Shown here piece after piece: positions 28,564-37,193 of a DNA stretch of 64,000 nucleotides. Numbering within the stretch: position 1 is the first letter of the stretch; each line of letters opens with the position of its first letter. The position numbers and the translations under genes were made by a program. Source of the stretch: Stenotrophomonas sp. ATCM1_4 (lineage in GTDB: Bacteria > Pseudomonadota > Gammaproteobacteria > Xanthomonadales > Xanthomonadaceae); the NCBI RefSeq assembly GCF_004348115.1, contig NZ_QPFB01000001.1, positions 2,744,028-2,808,027 of the forward strand. The letters run 5' to 3'. The notes below the pieces were generated by a model that had not been told where the DNA came from, did not search any database, and was given only the letters and a program-made list of their open reading frames with translations.

Positions 28564-28817
28564 TGATGAGCCCTTCTGCAAGAGGATGCCGCGTTGCGCG
28601 GCCAAGGTCCTGCCCGGGCTCCAGACATCGGTGGGGAAGCGTGTATTGCCCGGGTAGGACTACCCGAACCAGTCCCCTGTAACCGATCCGTCGGCCGAGA
28701 GTAAACGCCGGATAAACCCCTGCCAAGAGGGTTGCAGGCGAAACCATCGCCTCCGCCACTGCCATAAGTCGCTGTTTCACAAAACAAATGCGATGGAGTT
28801 CTCAGATCCTGACAATG

Positions 28818-28850
28818 AAAAACCCGCCCGGGCACGGGGCCCGGGCGGGT
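28818..28850 (-). terminator. Terminator of ilvE
   Basis: A perfect 12-bp hairpin, ACCCGCCCGGGC/GCCCGGGCGGGT with a 5-nt loop, leads into TTTTT on the minus strand, 24 nt past the ilvE stop. It insulates ilvE from the protease gene, whose promoter must lie in the spacer 28564-28817, where no other gene is seen. Confidence 0.9.
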
Positions 28851-28874
28851 TGGGATCGGTCACGCCGTGGCGGA

Positions 28875-29972
28875 TCAGGCCAGGCGCACCAGCCAGCCGT
28901 GGCGGTCCGGCAGGCGGCCGTACTGGATGTCGGTCAGTTCCTTGCGCAGCGACATGGTCACCTCGCCGGCCGGGGCGGCCAGGTCACCCACCGAGAAGCC
29001 TTCGCCCTTGAGCTGGCCGATCGGGGTGATGACCGCGGCGGTACCGCAGGCGAACACTTCGGTGATCTCGCCGGAGGTCACGCCCTGCTTCCACTCGTCG
29101 ATGGACACCTTGCGCTCTTCCACGGTCATGCCGCGGTCGCGCGCCAGCTGCAGGATCGACTCGCGGGTGATGCCTTCCAGGATGCTGCCCGACAGCGCCG
29201 GGGTGACCAGCGTGTTGGTCTTGCCGTAGACCAGGAACACGTTCATGCCGCCCAGCTCTTCAAGGTACTTGCCCTCGACCGGGTCCAGGAACAGCACCTG
29301 GGAGCAGCCCTGCGCCTGCGCCTGCTGTTGCGGCAGCAGCGAGGCAGCGTAGTTGCCACCGCACTTGGCCGCGCCGGTGCCGCCCTTGGCGGCGCGGGCG
29401 TAATCGGTGGACAGCCAGATCGCCACCGGCGCCACGCCCTTGGCGAAGTACGGGCCGGCCGGGCTGGCGATCACGTAGTAGGTGGCCTTGTGCGCGCCGC
29501 GCACGCCGAGGAAGGCCTCGTCGCCGATCATGAACGGACGGAAGTACAGGCTGGCTTCGTCCGCGTCGGACACCCAGTCCTTGTCGACCGCGGTGATCTG
29601 CTTGAGCGACTCGACGAAGATTTCCACCGGCAGTTCCGGCAACGCCAGGCGACGGGCCGAGCGCTGCAGGCGCGCACCGTTGGCTTCCGGACGGAAGGTC
29701 CAGATCGAGCCGTCGGCGTGGCGGTAGGCCTTGATGCCTTCGAAGATCTCCTGGCCGTAATGCAGCACGGCAGCGGCCGGGTCCAGCGAGATCGGGCCGT
29801 ACGGCGTGACCGCCGCATCGTGCCAGCCGGTGTCCTTGTCCCAGCGTACGGCCACCATGTGGTCGGTGAAGTACAGGCCGAAGCCCGGCTTTTCCAGGAT
29901 CTTGGCGCGCTCTTCTGCGCTGCGCGGATGGTCCGAACGGGTGACGGCAAAACTCGGGGAAGACTGGGACAC
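28875..29972 (-). CDS. ilvE: Branched-chain-amino-acid aminotransferase
   Basis: PLP fold-type IV transaminase (EC 2.6.1.42) that makes or degrades Val, Leu and Ile; about 365 aa. It has the long BCAT2-like N-terminus (FGLYFTDHMVAVRW), YGQEIFEGIKAYR, the PLP-Lys region KCGGNYAASLLPQ, LEELGGMNVF, and EVFACGTAAVITPIG. A GTG is taken as start because GGAAGG lies nine bases upstream; an ATG 12 codons earlier is weaker. Flanked by its own terminator. Confidence 0.93.
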   Translation of the reverse strand: MSQSSPSFAVTRSDHPRSAEERAKILEKPGFGLYFTDHMVAVRWDKDTGWHDAAVTPYGPISLDPAAAVLHYGQEIFEGIKAYRHADGSIWTFRPEANGARLQRSARRLALPELPVEIFVESLKQITAVDKDWVSDADEASLYFRPFMIGDEAFLGVRGAHKATYYVIASPAGPYFAKGVAPVAIWLSTDYARAAKGGTGAAKCGGNYAASLLPQQQAQAQGCSQVLFLDPVEGKYLEELGGMNVFLVYGKTNTLVTPALSGSILEGITRESILQLARDRGMTVEERKVSIDEWKQGVTSGEITEVFACGTAAVITPIGQLKGEGFSVGDLAAPAGEVTMSLRKELTDIQYGRLPDRHGWLVRLA

Positions 29973-30100
29973 CGGATGATTCCTTCCAGATTGCGGGATG
30001 GGACACAACGCCGGCGCGGGGGGTCACCGGTTCCAACGCGTCCGGCCGGCGGCAGCTGCGGTACGGGAAATGCCGGTACCGCAGGCGCGCAGGCCAGCCG

Positions 30101-30652
30101 TTACAGCATGCCAGTTTCCAGACGGGCCGCCTCGGACATCATGTGACGCCCCCACGGCGGGTCGAACACCAGCTCGACGTCGGCCTGGGCCACCGTCGGG
30201 ATCATCTCCAGCTTGCTGCGCACGTCGTCGACCAGGATCTCGCCCATGCCGCAGCCCGGCGCGGTCAGCGTCATCTTGACGTCCACCTCGCGCTGGCCGT
30301 CGTCCAGGTGCCTGAGGTCCACCTCGTAGATGAGCCCCAGGTCAACGATGTTGAACGGGATCTCGGGATCGAAGCAGGTGCGCAGCTGCTGCCAGACCAG
30401 CTTTTCGACATCCTCGTCGCCGGCGTCGTCCGGCAGTTCCAGCCCCGGCGGCGGCTCCTTGCCGATCGCGTCGCCGTCCTTGCCGGCGATGCGGAACAGG
30501 TTGCCTTCGACAAACACGGTATAGCTGCCACCCAGCGCCTGGGTGATGTAGCCATAGCTGCCGGCGGGCAGGGTCACGCTGTCGCCCTGCGGCACCATCA
30601 CGGCCGGGCAATCACGTTCGAAATGGACGGGTTCGCTGCTACGGGAATACAT
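30101..30652 (-). CDS. sufT: Fe-S cluster assembly factor SufT (DUF59/MIP18)
   Basis: Protein of 183 aa with an N-terminal extension (about residues 1-80) and the C-terminal MIP18/DUF59 domain (LRTCFDPEIPFNIVDLGLIYEV, APGCGMGEILVDDV with the conserved Cys). SufT assists maturation of Fe-S proteins, mainly aconitase-like targets. Here it is outside a suf operon, downstream of nothing obvious and upstream of ilvE by about 130 nt. Divergent from a small membrane protein gene. Confidence 0.9.
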   Translation of the reverse strand: MYSRSSEPVHFERDCPAVMVPQGDSVTLPAGSYGYITQALGGSYTVFVEGNLFRIAGKDGDAIGKEPPPGLELPDDAGDEDVEKLVWQQLRTCFDPEIPFNIVDLGLIYEVDLRHLDDGQREVDVKMTLTAPGCGMGEILVDDVRSKLEMIPTVAQADVELVFDPPWGRHMMSEAARLETGML

Positions 30653-30759
30653 GTGGATCGATATGGGGACGCGGTTGCTACCCGCAAGACGGCCATTTTA
30701 TCCGACTGGGCGCGTCGCCCGCTGAAGGGCTATGCTGCGGGACCTGTCCGGGAATGCTC

Positions 30760-31182
30760 ATGTCCTCCGTTTCCTCGTCGGCGCGCGCCGTCCACCACTG
30801 GCTTTGGCCGCTGTTGCTGCTGCTGGGAAGCATCACCCTGACCGTATTGTGGCTGCTGGTTGCCCTGTCGCTGGGCACCCAGGCTGGCTGGATGGCGATC
30901 GTCGCCGCGCTGGAAGCCGCGTGGATGCTGCGTCTTGGCGGTTTGCCCGGCGGCCGGGCGCGGGTCCTGATCACCCTGGCGGCCACCGTGCTGATCGCCG
31001 CAGCCACCAACTGGCTGATCGCCTCGGCCTACATGGGCGGGCCGATGGGGCTCACTCCGTGGGAATCTGCGTTGCGCATGGGGCCCCATCTGGCCTGGAC
31101 CCTGCTGTCCATGGCCAACGGCCTGGCCGAGGGCATCTGGCTGCTGATCGCCCTGGTGGTCGGCTGGCGCATGGCCCGCTGA
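30760..31182 (+). CDS. Hypothetical four-helix membrane protein
   Basis: Protein of 140 aa not recognised as a named family. Hydrophobic segments lie at about residues 15-40 (WPLLLLLGSITLTVLWLLVAL), 43-58, 68-90 (VLITLAATVLIAAATNWLIA) and 113-137 (LLSMANGLAEGIWLLIALVVG), so it is probably an inner-membrane protein. A GGGA precedes the ATG by about seven bases; another ATG lies two codons upstream. Divergent from sufT. Base use matches neighbours, so there is no sign of transfer. Function unknown. Confidence 0.7.
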   Translation: MSSVSSSARAVHHWLWPLLLLLGSITLTVLWLLVALSLGTQAGWMAIVAALEAAWMLRLGGLPGGRARVLITLAATVLIAAATNWLIASAYMGGPMGLTPWESALRMGPHLAWTLLSMANGLAEGIWLLIALVVGWRMAR

Positions 31183-31299
31183 GACCTGCGGCCGGCAGCT
31201 CCCGCTCGCCGTAGTATCCCCCTCCTCCATACCCCTGCCGACATGCCCGACGCCGCCGGCGGCAGGTCGTTGCGGGGGCCGACCTTGCCTGCGCGCGCG

Positions 31300-31366
31300 C
31301 CATGTGACGCCACGATCTCGCAATGTTTCAGACACTGCGAGACAAAATGTCAGTTCCGGCACATGG
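31300..31366. promoter_or_regulatory. Nested inverted repeats upstream of the second TonB receptor
   Basis: An outer 7-bp pair, CCATGTG (31300-31306) and CACATGG (31360-31366), encloses an inner perfect pair, TCTCGCA (31316-31322) and TGCGAGA (31336-31342). The structure lies 83 bp upstream of the receptor start, in a 266-bp spacer with no gene. An AT-rich patch at about 31396-31415 is the best place for a -10. It could be an operator or an mRNA leader hairpin. Confidence 0.45.
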
Positions 31367-31448
31367 TTCCCTGCCGGAGACGCACATTTGTTGGAGTTAA
31401 TAATTCGTAATTTCAAGGCTCCCCCGCACCAGCCAAGCGGAGTTGCCC

Positions 31449-34382
31449 GTGAGCATCAAGCCCCTGAGTCAGGCCGTACGTAGTGCATTGCTCCCCCTTT
31501 CCACCGCCGCCCTCGCATTGGGGGCCGCAGGCAGCGTCCTGGCCCAGGACACACCGCCCAAGGAGGAAGCCACCAACCTGGACCGCATCCAGGTCACCGG
31601 CTCGCGCATCAAGCGCGCCGACCTGGAGACCTCCAGCCCCGTCTTCACGATCGACCGCCAGAACATCGAAAGCTCCGGTGCGGCCACGGTCGGTGAGTTC
31701 CTGCAACGCACGCCGGCCATCGCCGGTGCGGCCACCAACCCCCAGGTCAACAACGGTGGCGGCGCCGGCGCGGCGACCGTGGACCTGCGCGGCCTGGGCG
31801 TGAACCGCTCGCTGGTGCTGGTCGACGGCAAGCGCTGGATCGGCACCATCTCCAACGCCAACGGCGCGGTGGACGTGAACTCCATCCCGATGGCGCTGAT
31901 CGAACGCGTGGAAGTGCTCAAGGACGGCGCCTCGGCGATCTACGGCTCCGACGCCATCGGCGGCGTGGTCAACTTCATCCTGCGCAAGGACTTCCAGGGA
32001 CTGGAAGCCAGCGCCTTCTATGGCATTTCCTCGCGCGGTGACGCCGATACCCAGCGTTTCGACGCCACCTTCGGCATGCATGGCGACAAGGGCCGGCTGA
32101 TGCTCGGCGCCAGCTATGACAAGGAAGACTCGGTCAGCGCCGCCGACCGCACCTACTCCAGCCAGCCTTACCAGCTGTATGCCGGCGAAAAGGGCATCGG
32201 CGGCACCAGCCGCATCCTGACCGGCCGCTACGTGGTGCCGCGTACCGCCGCCGGCGGCGTGGACCTGAGCGACCCGAACTGCGGCACTGGCGCCAACGTC
32301 ACCCTGACCCGCATCGATGGACGCCCGGGCACGTCGCAATCGGACTTCCGCTGCTTCAACGCGGCCACCGACGTCTACAACTTCCAGGCCGACGGCAACC
32401 TCAACCTGACCCCCCAGGAGCGCACCTCGCTGTTCATGAGCGGCAACTACCAGCTCACCGACAACATCGAGGGCTTCCTGCTGGGTTCGTGGCTGCGCAC
32501 CGAATCCTCGTTCTTCATCGCGCCGCTGCCGTTCGACGGCCGCGCGGCGGTGGACAACGTGCCGATCAGCGCGGACAGCATGTACAACCCGTTCGGCGTG
32601 GACATCACCGACGCACGCCTGCGCCTGCGTGACTTCATCCCGACCCGCACCACCCGCTTTGAAACCGAGACCTACCAGATCACCGCCGGTCTGCGCGGTG
32701 CCTTCGGCGACAGCAGTTGGAGCTGGGACGCTTCCTATGGCTACGGCCGCACCCCGCAGACCACCGCGGTCCGCGGCTACCTGTACAGCCCGGGTCTGAC
32801 CGACGCACTGGGCCCCTCGATGGTCGACCCGGCCACCGGCAACCCGATCTGCGTGCGCACGCCCGGCGACCCGGCCACCGCCATCGCCGGCTGCCTGCCG
32901 GTCAACTTCCTTGGCCCGCCGCCGGACCCGAGCACCGCCGCCGGCCAGGCCCAGCTGGCCGCGCTGGAGCTGATCAACCCGACCATCCACAGCAGCAGCG
33001 AGAACGACCTGAAGGTCTTCAATGCCAACGTCACCGGCGACCTGTTCCAGTTGCCGGCCGGCGCCGTCTCGCTGGCGGTGGGCGTGGAACGCCGCGAGGA
33101 ATCGGCCAGCTCCAGCAGCGATTTCCTGACCATCATCCCGCCGGGCGAGACGGTCTGCCTGATCACCCAGGAAGCCTGTACGTTCGGCGACATCAACGGC
33201 AAGTTCGACGTCAACGAAATCTACGCCGAAGCACTGATCCCGCTGCTGGCCGATGCGCCGTTCGCCGAGAAGCTCAACGTCTCGCTCGGCACGCGTTACT
33301 CGGACTACTCCAACTTCGGCGGCACCACCAATTCCAAGATCGGCATGGAATGGAAGCCGTTCGCCGACCTGCTGATCCGCGCCACCTACGCCGACGTGTT
33401 CCGCGCCCCGACCATCGGTGACCTGTACGCCCCCACCGTGCCCAGCGCCAGCACCTACACCGACCCCTGCAACGGCTACACCGGCGGCAACCCCAACGCC
33501 TGTACCGGCGTCCCCACCGACGGCTCGTTCCGGCAGAGCAACAACCAGGTCACCTCCTTCCAGGTGGCCAACCCGGACCTGCTCCCGGAAGAAGGCGACG
33601 TGCTCACCTACGGCTTCGTCTACAGCCCGAGCTGGCTGGAAGGTTTCAGCATCACCGCCGACTACTGGCGCGTGAAGCTGGACCAGTTCATCACCAACCT
33701 GCCGGAGAACGTGCTGCTCAACCAGTGCTTCAACTTCGGCCGCTTCTGCGACACCTTCGTCCGCGACGATGCCGGCGACGTGGCGCAGATGACCAACGTC
33801 ACCGGCAACTTCGGCACGTTGAAGACCGCGGGCATGGACATCGGCTTCCGCTACCTGTTCCCGGAAAGCGCATGGGGCAAGTTCAGCTGGAACCTGGATA
33901 CCACCTACCTGGCCCAGTACGACGTGCAGCTGCTGTCCGGTGACCCGAGCAGCAACGTCGGCGCTTTCCCGGGCATTCCGGGCAGCACCGGCCTGGCCGG
34001 CACGTTCGTCGACAACGCCTCCTCGGGCTTCGGCAACATGGCCCGCTGGCGTGCACTCAACGACATCAGCTGGTCGCGCGGCAACCTCAGTGCCAGCCTC
34101 ACCACCCGCTACGTGCACCACGTGTACGAAGCACCGGACGTGGCCGATGTCACCGAGCCCGGCTACGTGGCAAGGCGCCGGGTGCCGTCCTTCACCCAGA
34201 CTGACCTGCAGATCGGCTACCGCTTCGAGGACCTGAACAACAGTTCGATCCAGATCGGCGTGCGCAACCTTACTGACCGTCAGCCGCCGTTGATCTATTC
34301 TGGCTTCAACGCCTCGACGGACATGCGGACCTACGATGCAATCGGACGTTACTACTGGATGCGCTGGACAGCCCGCTTCTGA
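31449..34382 (+). CDS. TonB-dependent receptor of the oxygenase/sulfotransferase locus
   Basis: Outer-membrane transporter of 977 aa. The signal peptide is residues 1-33 (ALALGAAGSVLAQ). A TonB-box-like DRIQVTGSRI and plug domain (VDLRGLGVNRSLVLVDGKRW; YGSDAIGGVVNFILRKDF) follow, then a large barrel ending MRWTARF with a terminal Phe. The GTG at 31449 has GGAG seven bases upstream; a TTG two codons earlier is also possible. Its last 47 nt overlap the 2OG-Fe(II) oxygenase gene, implying co-expression. Ligand unknown; the neighbours suggest a modified peptide or metabolite rather than a simple siderophore. Confidence 0.93.
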   Translation: MSIKPLSQAVRSALLPLSTAALALGAAGSVLAQDTPPKEEATNLDRIQVTGSRIKRADLETSSPVFTIDRQNIESSGAATVGEFLQRTPAIAGAATNPQVNNGGGAGAATVDLRGLGVNRSLVLVDGKRWIGTISNANGAVDVNSIPMALIERVEVLKDGASAIYGSDAIGGVVNFILRKDFQGLEASAFYGISSRGDADTQRFDATFGMHGDKGRLMLGASYDKEDSVSAADRTYSSQPYQLYAGEKGIGGTSRILTGRYVVPRTAAGGVDLSDPNCGTGANVTLTRIDGRPGTSQSDFRCFNAATDVYNFQADGNLNLTPQERTSLFMSGNYQLTDNIEGFLLGSWLRTESSFFIAPLPFDGRAAVDNVPISADSMYNPFGVDITDARLRLRDFIPTRTTRFETETYQITAGLRGAFGDSSWSWDASYGYGRTPQTTAVRGYLYSPGLTDALGPSMVDPATGNPICVRTPGDPATAIAGCLPVNFLGPPPDPSTAAGQAQLAALELINPTIHSSSENDLKVFNANVTGDLFQLPAGAVSLAVGVERREESASSSSDFLTIIPPGETVCLITQEACTFGDINGKFDVNEIYAEALIPLLADAPFAEKLNVSLGTRYSDYSNFGGTTNSKIGMEWKPFADLLIRATYADVFRAPTIGDLYAPTVPSASTYTDPCNGYTGGNPNACTGVPTDGSFRQSNNQVTSFQVANPDLLPEEGDVLTYGFVYSPSWLEGFSITADYWRVKLDQFITNLPENVLLNQCFNFGRFCDTFVRDDAGDVAQMTNVTGNFGTLKTAGMDIGFRYLFPESAWGKFSWNLDTTYLAQYDVQLLSGDPSSNVGAFPGIPGSTGLAGTFVDNASSGFGNMARWRALNDISWSRGNLSASLTTRYVHHVYEAPDVADVTEPGYVARRRVPSFTQTDLQIGYRFEDLNNSSIQIGVRNLTDRQPPLIYSGFNASTDMRTYDAIGRYYWMRWTARF

Positions 34383-35019
34383 TCCCGCAGCCGTCACCAC
34401 CCCTTCCGCCGCGGCCCCGGCCGCGGCGGAAGGACACGGCGGCGACCTTCGCCACTACATCCGCACCTACGATGACAGCCTGCCAACGGAGATGTGCGGC
34501 AAGTTGATCGCGTCGTTCAACGCGTTGGGCCGCTTCCAGCAACGCAACGGGCGTGGCGTGCGCGCCGGGCTCGAACAAAGCGCCTGGACCGAGCTGGACA
34601 TCAGCCGGCTCTCCGATGCGCCGTTCCTGGCCTTCTTCCGGCAGCTGATCAGCCAGTCGCTGCAGCGCTACAACGCCGATGTCGCGCTGCCACTGGCCCT
34701 CCCCGACAGCCCCCTGCTCAGCCCGCTCATCCTCAAGCGCTACCGCGCCGGTGGCGATGAGAAGTTCCAGACACACTTCGATGCCATCAACGACGTCTGC
34801 GACCGCTACCTGGTGTTCCTGTGGTACCTCAACGACGTCGGGCACGGCGGCCAGACCTGGTTTCCCGGCCTGCACACCGGCGTGGCCCCGCGTGCCGGCC
34901 GCCTGCTGATGTTTCCGCCGTACTGGATGTACGCCCACCAAGGCCAACCGTCGCCGGACCAGGACAAGTACATCCTGTCGACCTACCTGCGCTTCCCGCA
35001 GCGTCACTCCATCGTGTAG
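34336..35019 (+). CDS. 2-oxoglutarate/Fe(II)-dependent oxygenase (prolyl-hydroxylase-like)
   Basis: Soluble oxygenase of 227 aa. The double-stranded beta-helix fold carries the iron ligands HFD (in KFQTHFDAIND, about residues 137-139) and a distal His in MYAHQGQP (about residue 198), with a Lys (DQDKY) beyond. These fit the P4H-like group that hydroxylates amino-acid side chains. An Ala-rich stretch precedes the domain (residues 15-35). It overlaps the TonB receptor end by 47 nt in another frame and converges on the TPR-sulfotransferase gene with a 16-nt overlap. Substrate unknown. Confidence 0.85.
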   Translation: MQSDVTTGCAGQPASDPAAVTTPSAAAPAAAEGHGGDLRHYIRTYDDSLPTEMCGKLIASFNALGRFQQRNGRGVRAGLEQSAWTELDISRLSDAPFLAFFRQLISQSLQRYNADVALPLALPDSPLLSPLILKRYRAGGDEKFQTHFDAINDVCDRYLVFLWYLNDVGHGGQTWFPGLHTGVAPRAGRLLMFPPYWMYAHQGQPSPDQDKYILSTYLRFPQRHSIV

Positions 35020-36821
35020 CCGAACCGCCTTGCCCACGGCTCCAGTTCGGCCAGCACGGCATCGCCAAAGAAGGCGCGGTAGCGCTTCCAACGGCCCACC
35101 GCGTTGGCATTCACCGGCTCGATCACCTGCGAATAGCTGGGCGTGTTGATGCGCCGGCTGCGCTGCGCCGCTGCATGGTGCGACTGCAGCTGCGCGGCCT
35201 GCATCGGCAGCGACAGGAAGCCCATCAGCGCCTCCAGGCGCTGCGCCGGGGCCTGCACCAGGTCTTCGTAGCGCAGTACATGCACGCGCGCCGGCACCCA
35301 TTCGCGCTGCGCATGCCACCATTCCATCACCCGGACGTAGGTCTGCGCCGTGGACGCCAGCGATTCGAAGGCCAGCGCGCCGCCGTTCAAGCCGAATGCC
35401 TGCATGTGGCAGCTGAGCACGCAATCGCAGGGGTGGCGCAACAGCAGCAGCCAATCGGCCTGCGGAAACAGGCGGGCCACGTACGGCAGCCGCGTCATCG
35501 TCAGTGGGTACTTGTCCACCAGCCGCCCCTGCGGCACGAGGTGGCGATGGACCTGCTGCCAGTAGTCGGCGCGCGCCTGGTCCACCGCGGCGCCGGGAAG
35601 ACCATCCAGCGATGCATCCAGTGCCGCGTCACGCCAGCCATCGCGCCTGCGCAGGTTCTCGATCATCACTTCCAGCGCTGGCCGCTCATCGAGCACGTCC
35701 AGCGCGCTGTGCGCATCGAGCATGCGCTCCAGCAACGTCGTACCGGAACGCGGGAACCCCACCAGGAACACCGGATCAGGCGGCCCCTGCCGCTTGCCTG
35801 CATCGACCGCCACGGCCGGCGCGTGCCGCCGGCGCTGGTCCAACCAGCCCAGCACGGCCGGCAATGCCGTTTCCGGCCAGCGTGACTGGAACGCAAGGCG
35901 GGCCTGTGCGTGCGCGTGTTCGAGCGCATGGATCGCCGCAGCCGCGTCGCCCTCCTGATCGTGGTCCTTCGCCACCTCGAACCAGAGCTGGGCGCGCATG
36001 GCCGGATCGGCCCCGGACGGCAATGCGGCCTGCGCGAGCGCGGCCGCCGTGCGCGGCTGCCCGCTGCGTCGCGCGATCCGCGCCGACGCCAGTGCCAGCA
36101 TCGCCCGCCCGTCATCCGACGCCGGCGGTGGCAGACCGGCCAACACCTGGGCCGCCTCGTCCACGCGGTTGAGCCGTTCCAGCAACAGCGCCAGCTGAAT
36201 ACGCGGTTCCGCATCCTCCGGCATCTGCCCGATCAACCCGGTGTACAGCGCCAGCGCCACTTCGTCCTGGCCGCACTGCATCTGCAGCCACGCCAATGCC
36301 TTGCGCTGCTGCCCGCCCAGGTGGCCGGCCTCCAGCCCCGCCAGCACCTGCGCCGCGTCGTCAAAGCGTTCGAACTCGACCAGGCAGCGTGCATAGGCCA
36401 GGCGTACGTCCGCCGCCTCCGGCTCCAGCGCATATGCCCGCACAAGTAACTGGCGCGCAGGGGCGAACTCGCCCTTGCCAAGGCAGGCCAGCCCATGCCC
36501 GAGCAGGTAGGCCACTCCCTCCGCGCCCTGGCGGCGCGCGTTCTCGAATGCCTGTACGGCCGCGTCGATGTCATCCAGTTCCAGGCAGGCGTTGCCGAGA
36601 TTGATCCAGGCCTCGACCAGGTCCGGCTGCAGGCGCAACGCGTGTTCGAGCAGCGGCCGGGCATGCCCGGCCTGGCCACGCTGGAGATGGAACGTCGCCA
36701 CCAGCGCCAGGCCGGGCGCGAATGCCGGCGCCACCTGTACCAACCGTCGAGCCAATGCTTCGGATTGTGCGCACTGGCCGTCATGCCACAACGCCAACGC
36801 CTGCTCGTAGAGATCGCGCAC
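35004..36821 (-). CDS. TPR-containing sulfotransferase family protein
   Basis: Protein of 605 aa. Residues 1-320 hold multiple tetratricopeptide repeats (EAWINLGNACLELDDIDAAVQAF; AALAQAALPSGADPAMRAQLWFEVAKD). Residues 345-605 are a PAPS-dependent sulfotransferase domain with the 5'-phosphosulfate loop VFLVGFPRSGTTLLE and a 3'-phosphate-binding region LLLLRHPCDCVLSCHMQAF. Bacterial proteins of this architecture are often encoded next to TonB receptors and 2OG oxygenases, but targets are mostly unknown; sulfation of a peptide or protein Tyr is one possibility. GTG start with AGGGG nine bases upstream. Ends overlap with the convergent oxygenase. Confidence 0.88.
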   Translation of the reverse strand: MRDLYEQALALWHDGQCAQSEALARRLVQVAPAFAPGLALVATFHLQRGQAGHARPLLEHALRLQPDLVEAWINLGNACLELDDIDAAVQAFENARRQGAEGVAYLLGHGLACLGKGEFAPARQLLVRAYALEPEAADVRLAYARCLVEFERFDDAAQVLAGLEAGHLGGQQRKALAWLQMQCGQDEVALALYTGLIGQMPEDAEPRIQLALLLERLNRVDEAAQVLAGLPPPASDDGRAMLALASARIARRSGQPRTAAALAQAALPSGADPAMRAQLWFEVAKDHDQEGDAAAAIHALEHAHAQARLAFQSRWPETALPAVLGWLDQRRRHAPAVAVDAGKRQGPPDPVFLVGFPRSGTTLLERMLDAHSALDVLDERPALEVMIENLRRRDGWRDAALDASLDGLPGAAVDQARADYWQQVHRHLVPQGRLVDKYPLTMTRLPYVARLFPQADWLLLLRHPCDCVLSCHMQAFGLNGGALAFESLASTAQTYVRVMEWWHAQREWVPARVHVLRYEDLVQAPAQRLEALMGFLSLPMQAAQLQSHHAAAQRSRRINTPSYSQVIEPVNANAVGRWKRYRAFFGDAVLAELEPWARRFGYTME

Positions 36822-36903
36822 CTGTCATCGCCCCTGGAAGTTGCATGGGAAATCATCACAACGCTCGACGCGGAATCGCAATAAATGCAAATCAAGCTGC
36901 AAA

Positions 36904-37058
36904 CCCATGCACGCGCGGCTTGCGCCTGCGGGTTCAGCATGGGCCATCCGGCCTCCTGGCAACTCTCTCCCAGGCGAGACCTTCCTCAGCCCCCGGCGTA
37001 ATGGGGAAAGCAGGGCAAAAAAACCGGATCTGCCCGGCTTGTCCGGGCTATTTTTTTT
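36904..37058 (+). ncRNA. Candidate structured RNA ending in an intrinsic terminator
   Basis: The 372-bp spacer between the divergent sulfotransferase and AraC genes contains successive stem-loops on the plus strand: CCCATGC/GCATGGG (36904-36943), CCTGG/CCAGG (36955-36974), CCCC/GGGG (36991-37006) and GCCCGG/CCGGGC followed by TATTTTTTTT (37032-37058). The last is a strong terminator, yet no gene ends here. This suggests a small RNA or an attenuated araC leader. No clear promoter or known RNA family was recognised; 5' end unknown. Confidence 0.4.
37015..37058. terminator. Orphan bidirectional terminator between divergent genes
   Basis: The GCCCGG/CCGGGC hairpin with a 5-nt loop is followed on the plus strand by eight T residues. 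On its other side AAAAAAA (37017-37023) gives a seven-T tract for the minus strand, after a short spacer. Both neighbouring genes read away from it. Confidence 0.8.
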
Positions 37059-37193
37059 CCTGCGATTTGGTCATACGCTACACCCGATTGATGTCGCAGG
37101 CAGGAACACGCAAGGGCATTCCCAGCAGCGCTGCTTTTCACGTTGAAGCCATCCATCCACGACACGGTCGGGACCCCCGACGGTGGAGGCGCA

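Noticed and set aside
31413..34400. A 995-codon open frame antisense to the second TonB receptor
   Set aside because: Same artefact: low-complexity Val/Ala/Gly/Asp composition and no motif, opposite a clear receptor gene.
36822..37193. Known riboswitch (glycine, TPP, cobalamin, c-di-GMP) in the sulfotransferase/AraC spacer
   Set aside because: Fragments such as GGGAGAG on the minus strand resemble parts of a glycine riboswitch, but the required second conserved core was not found. I kept only a generic structured-RNA candidate.
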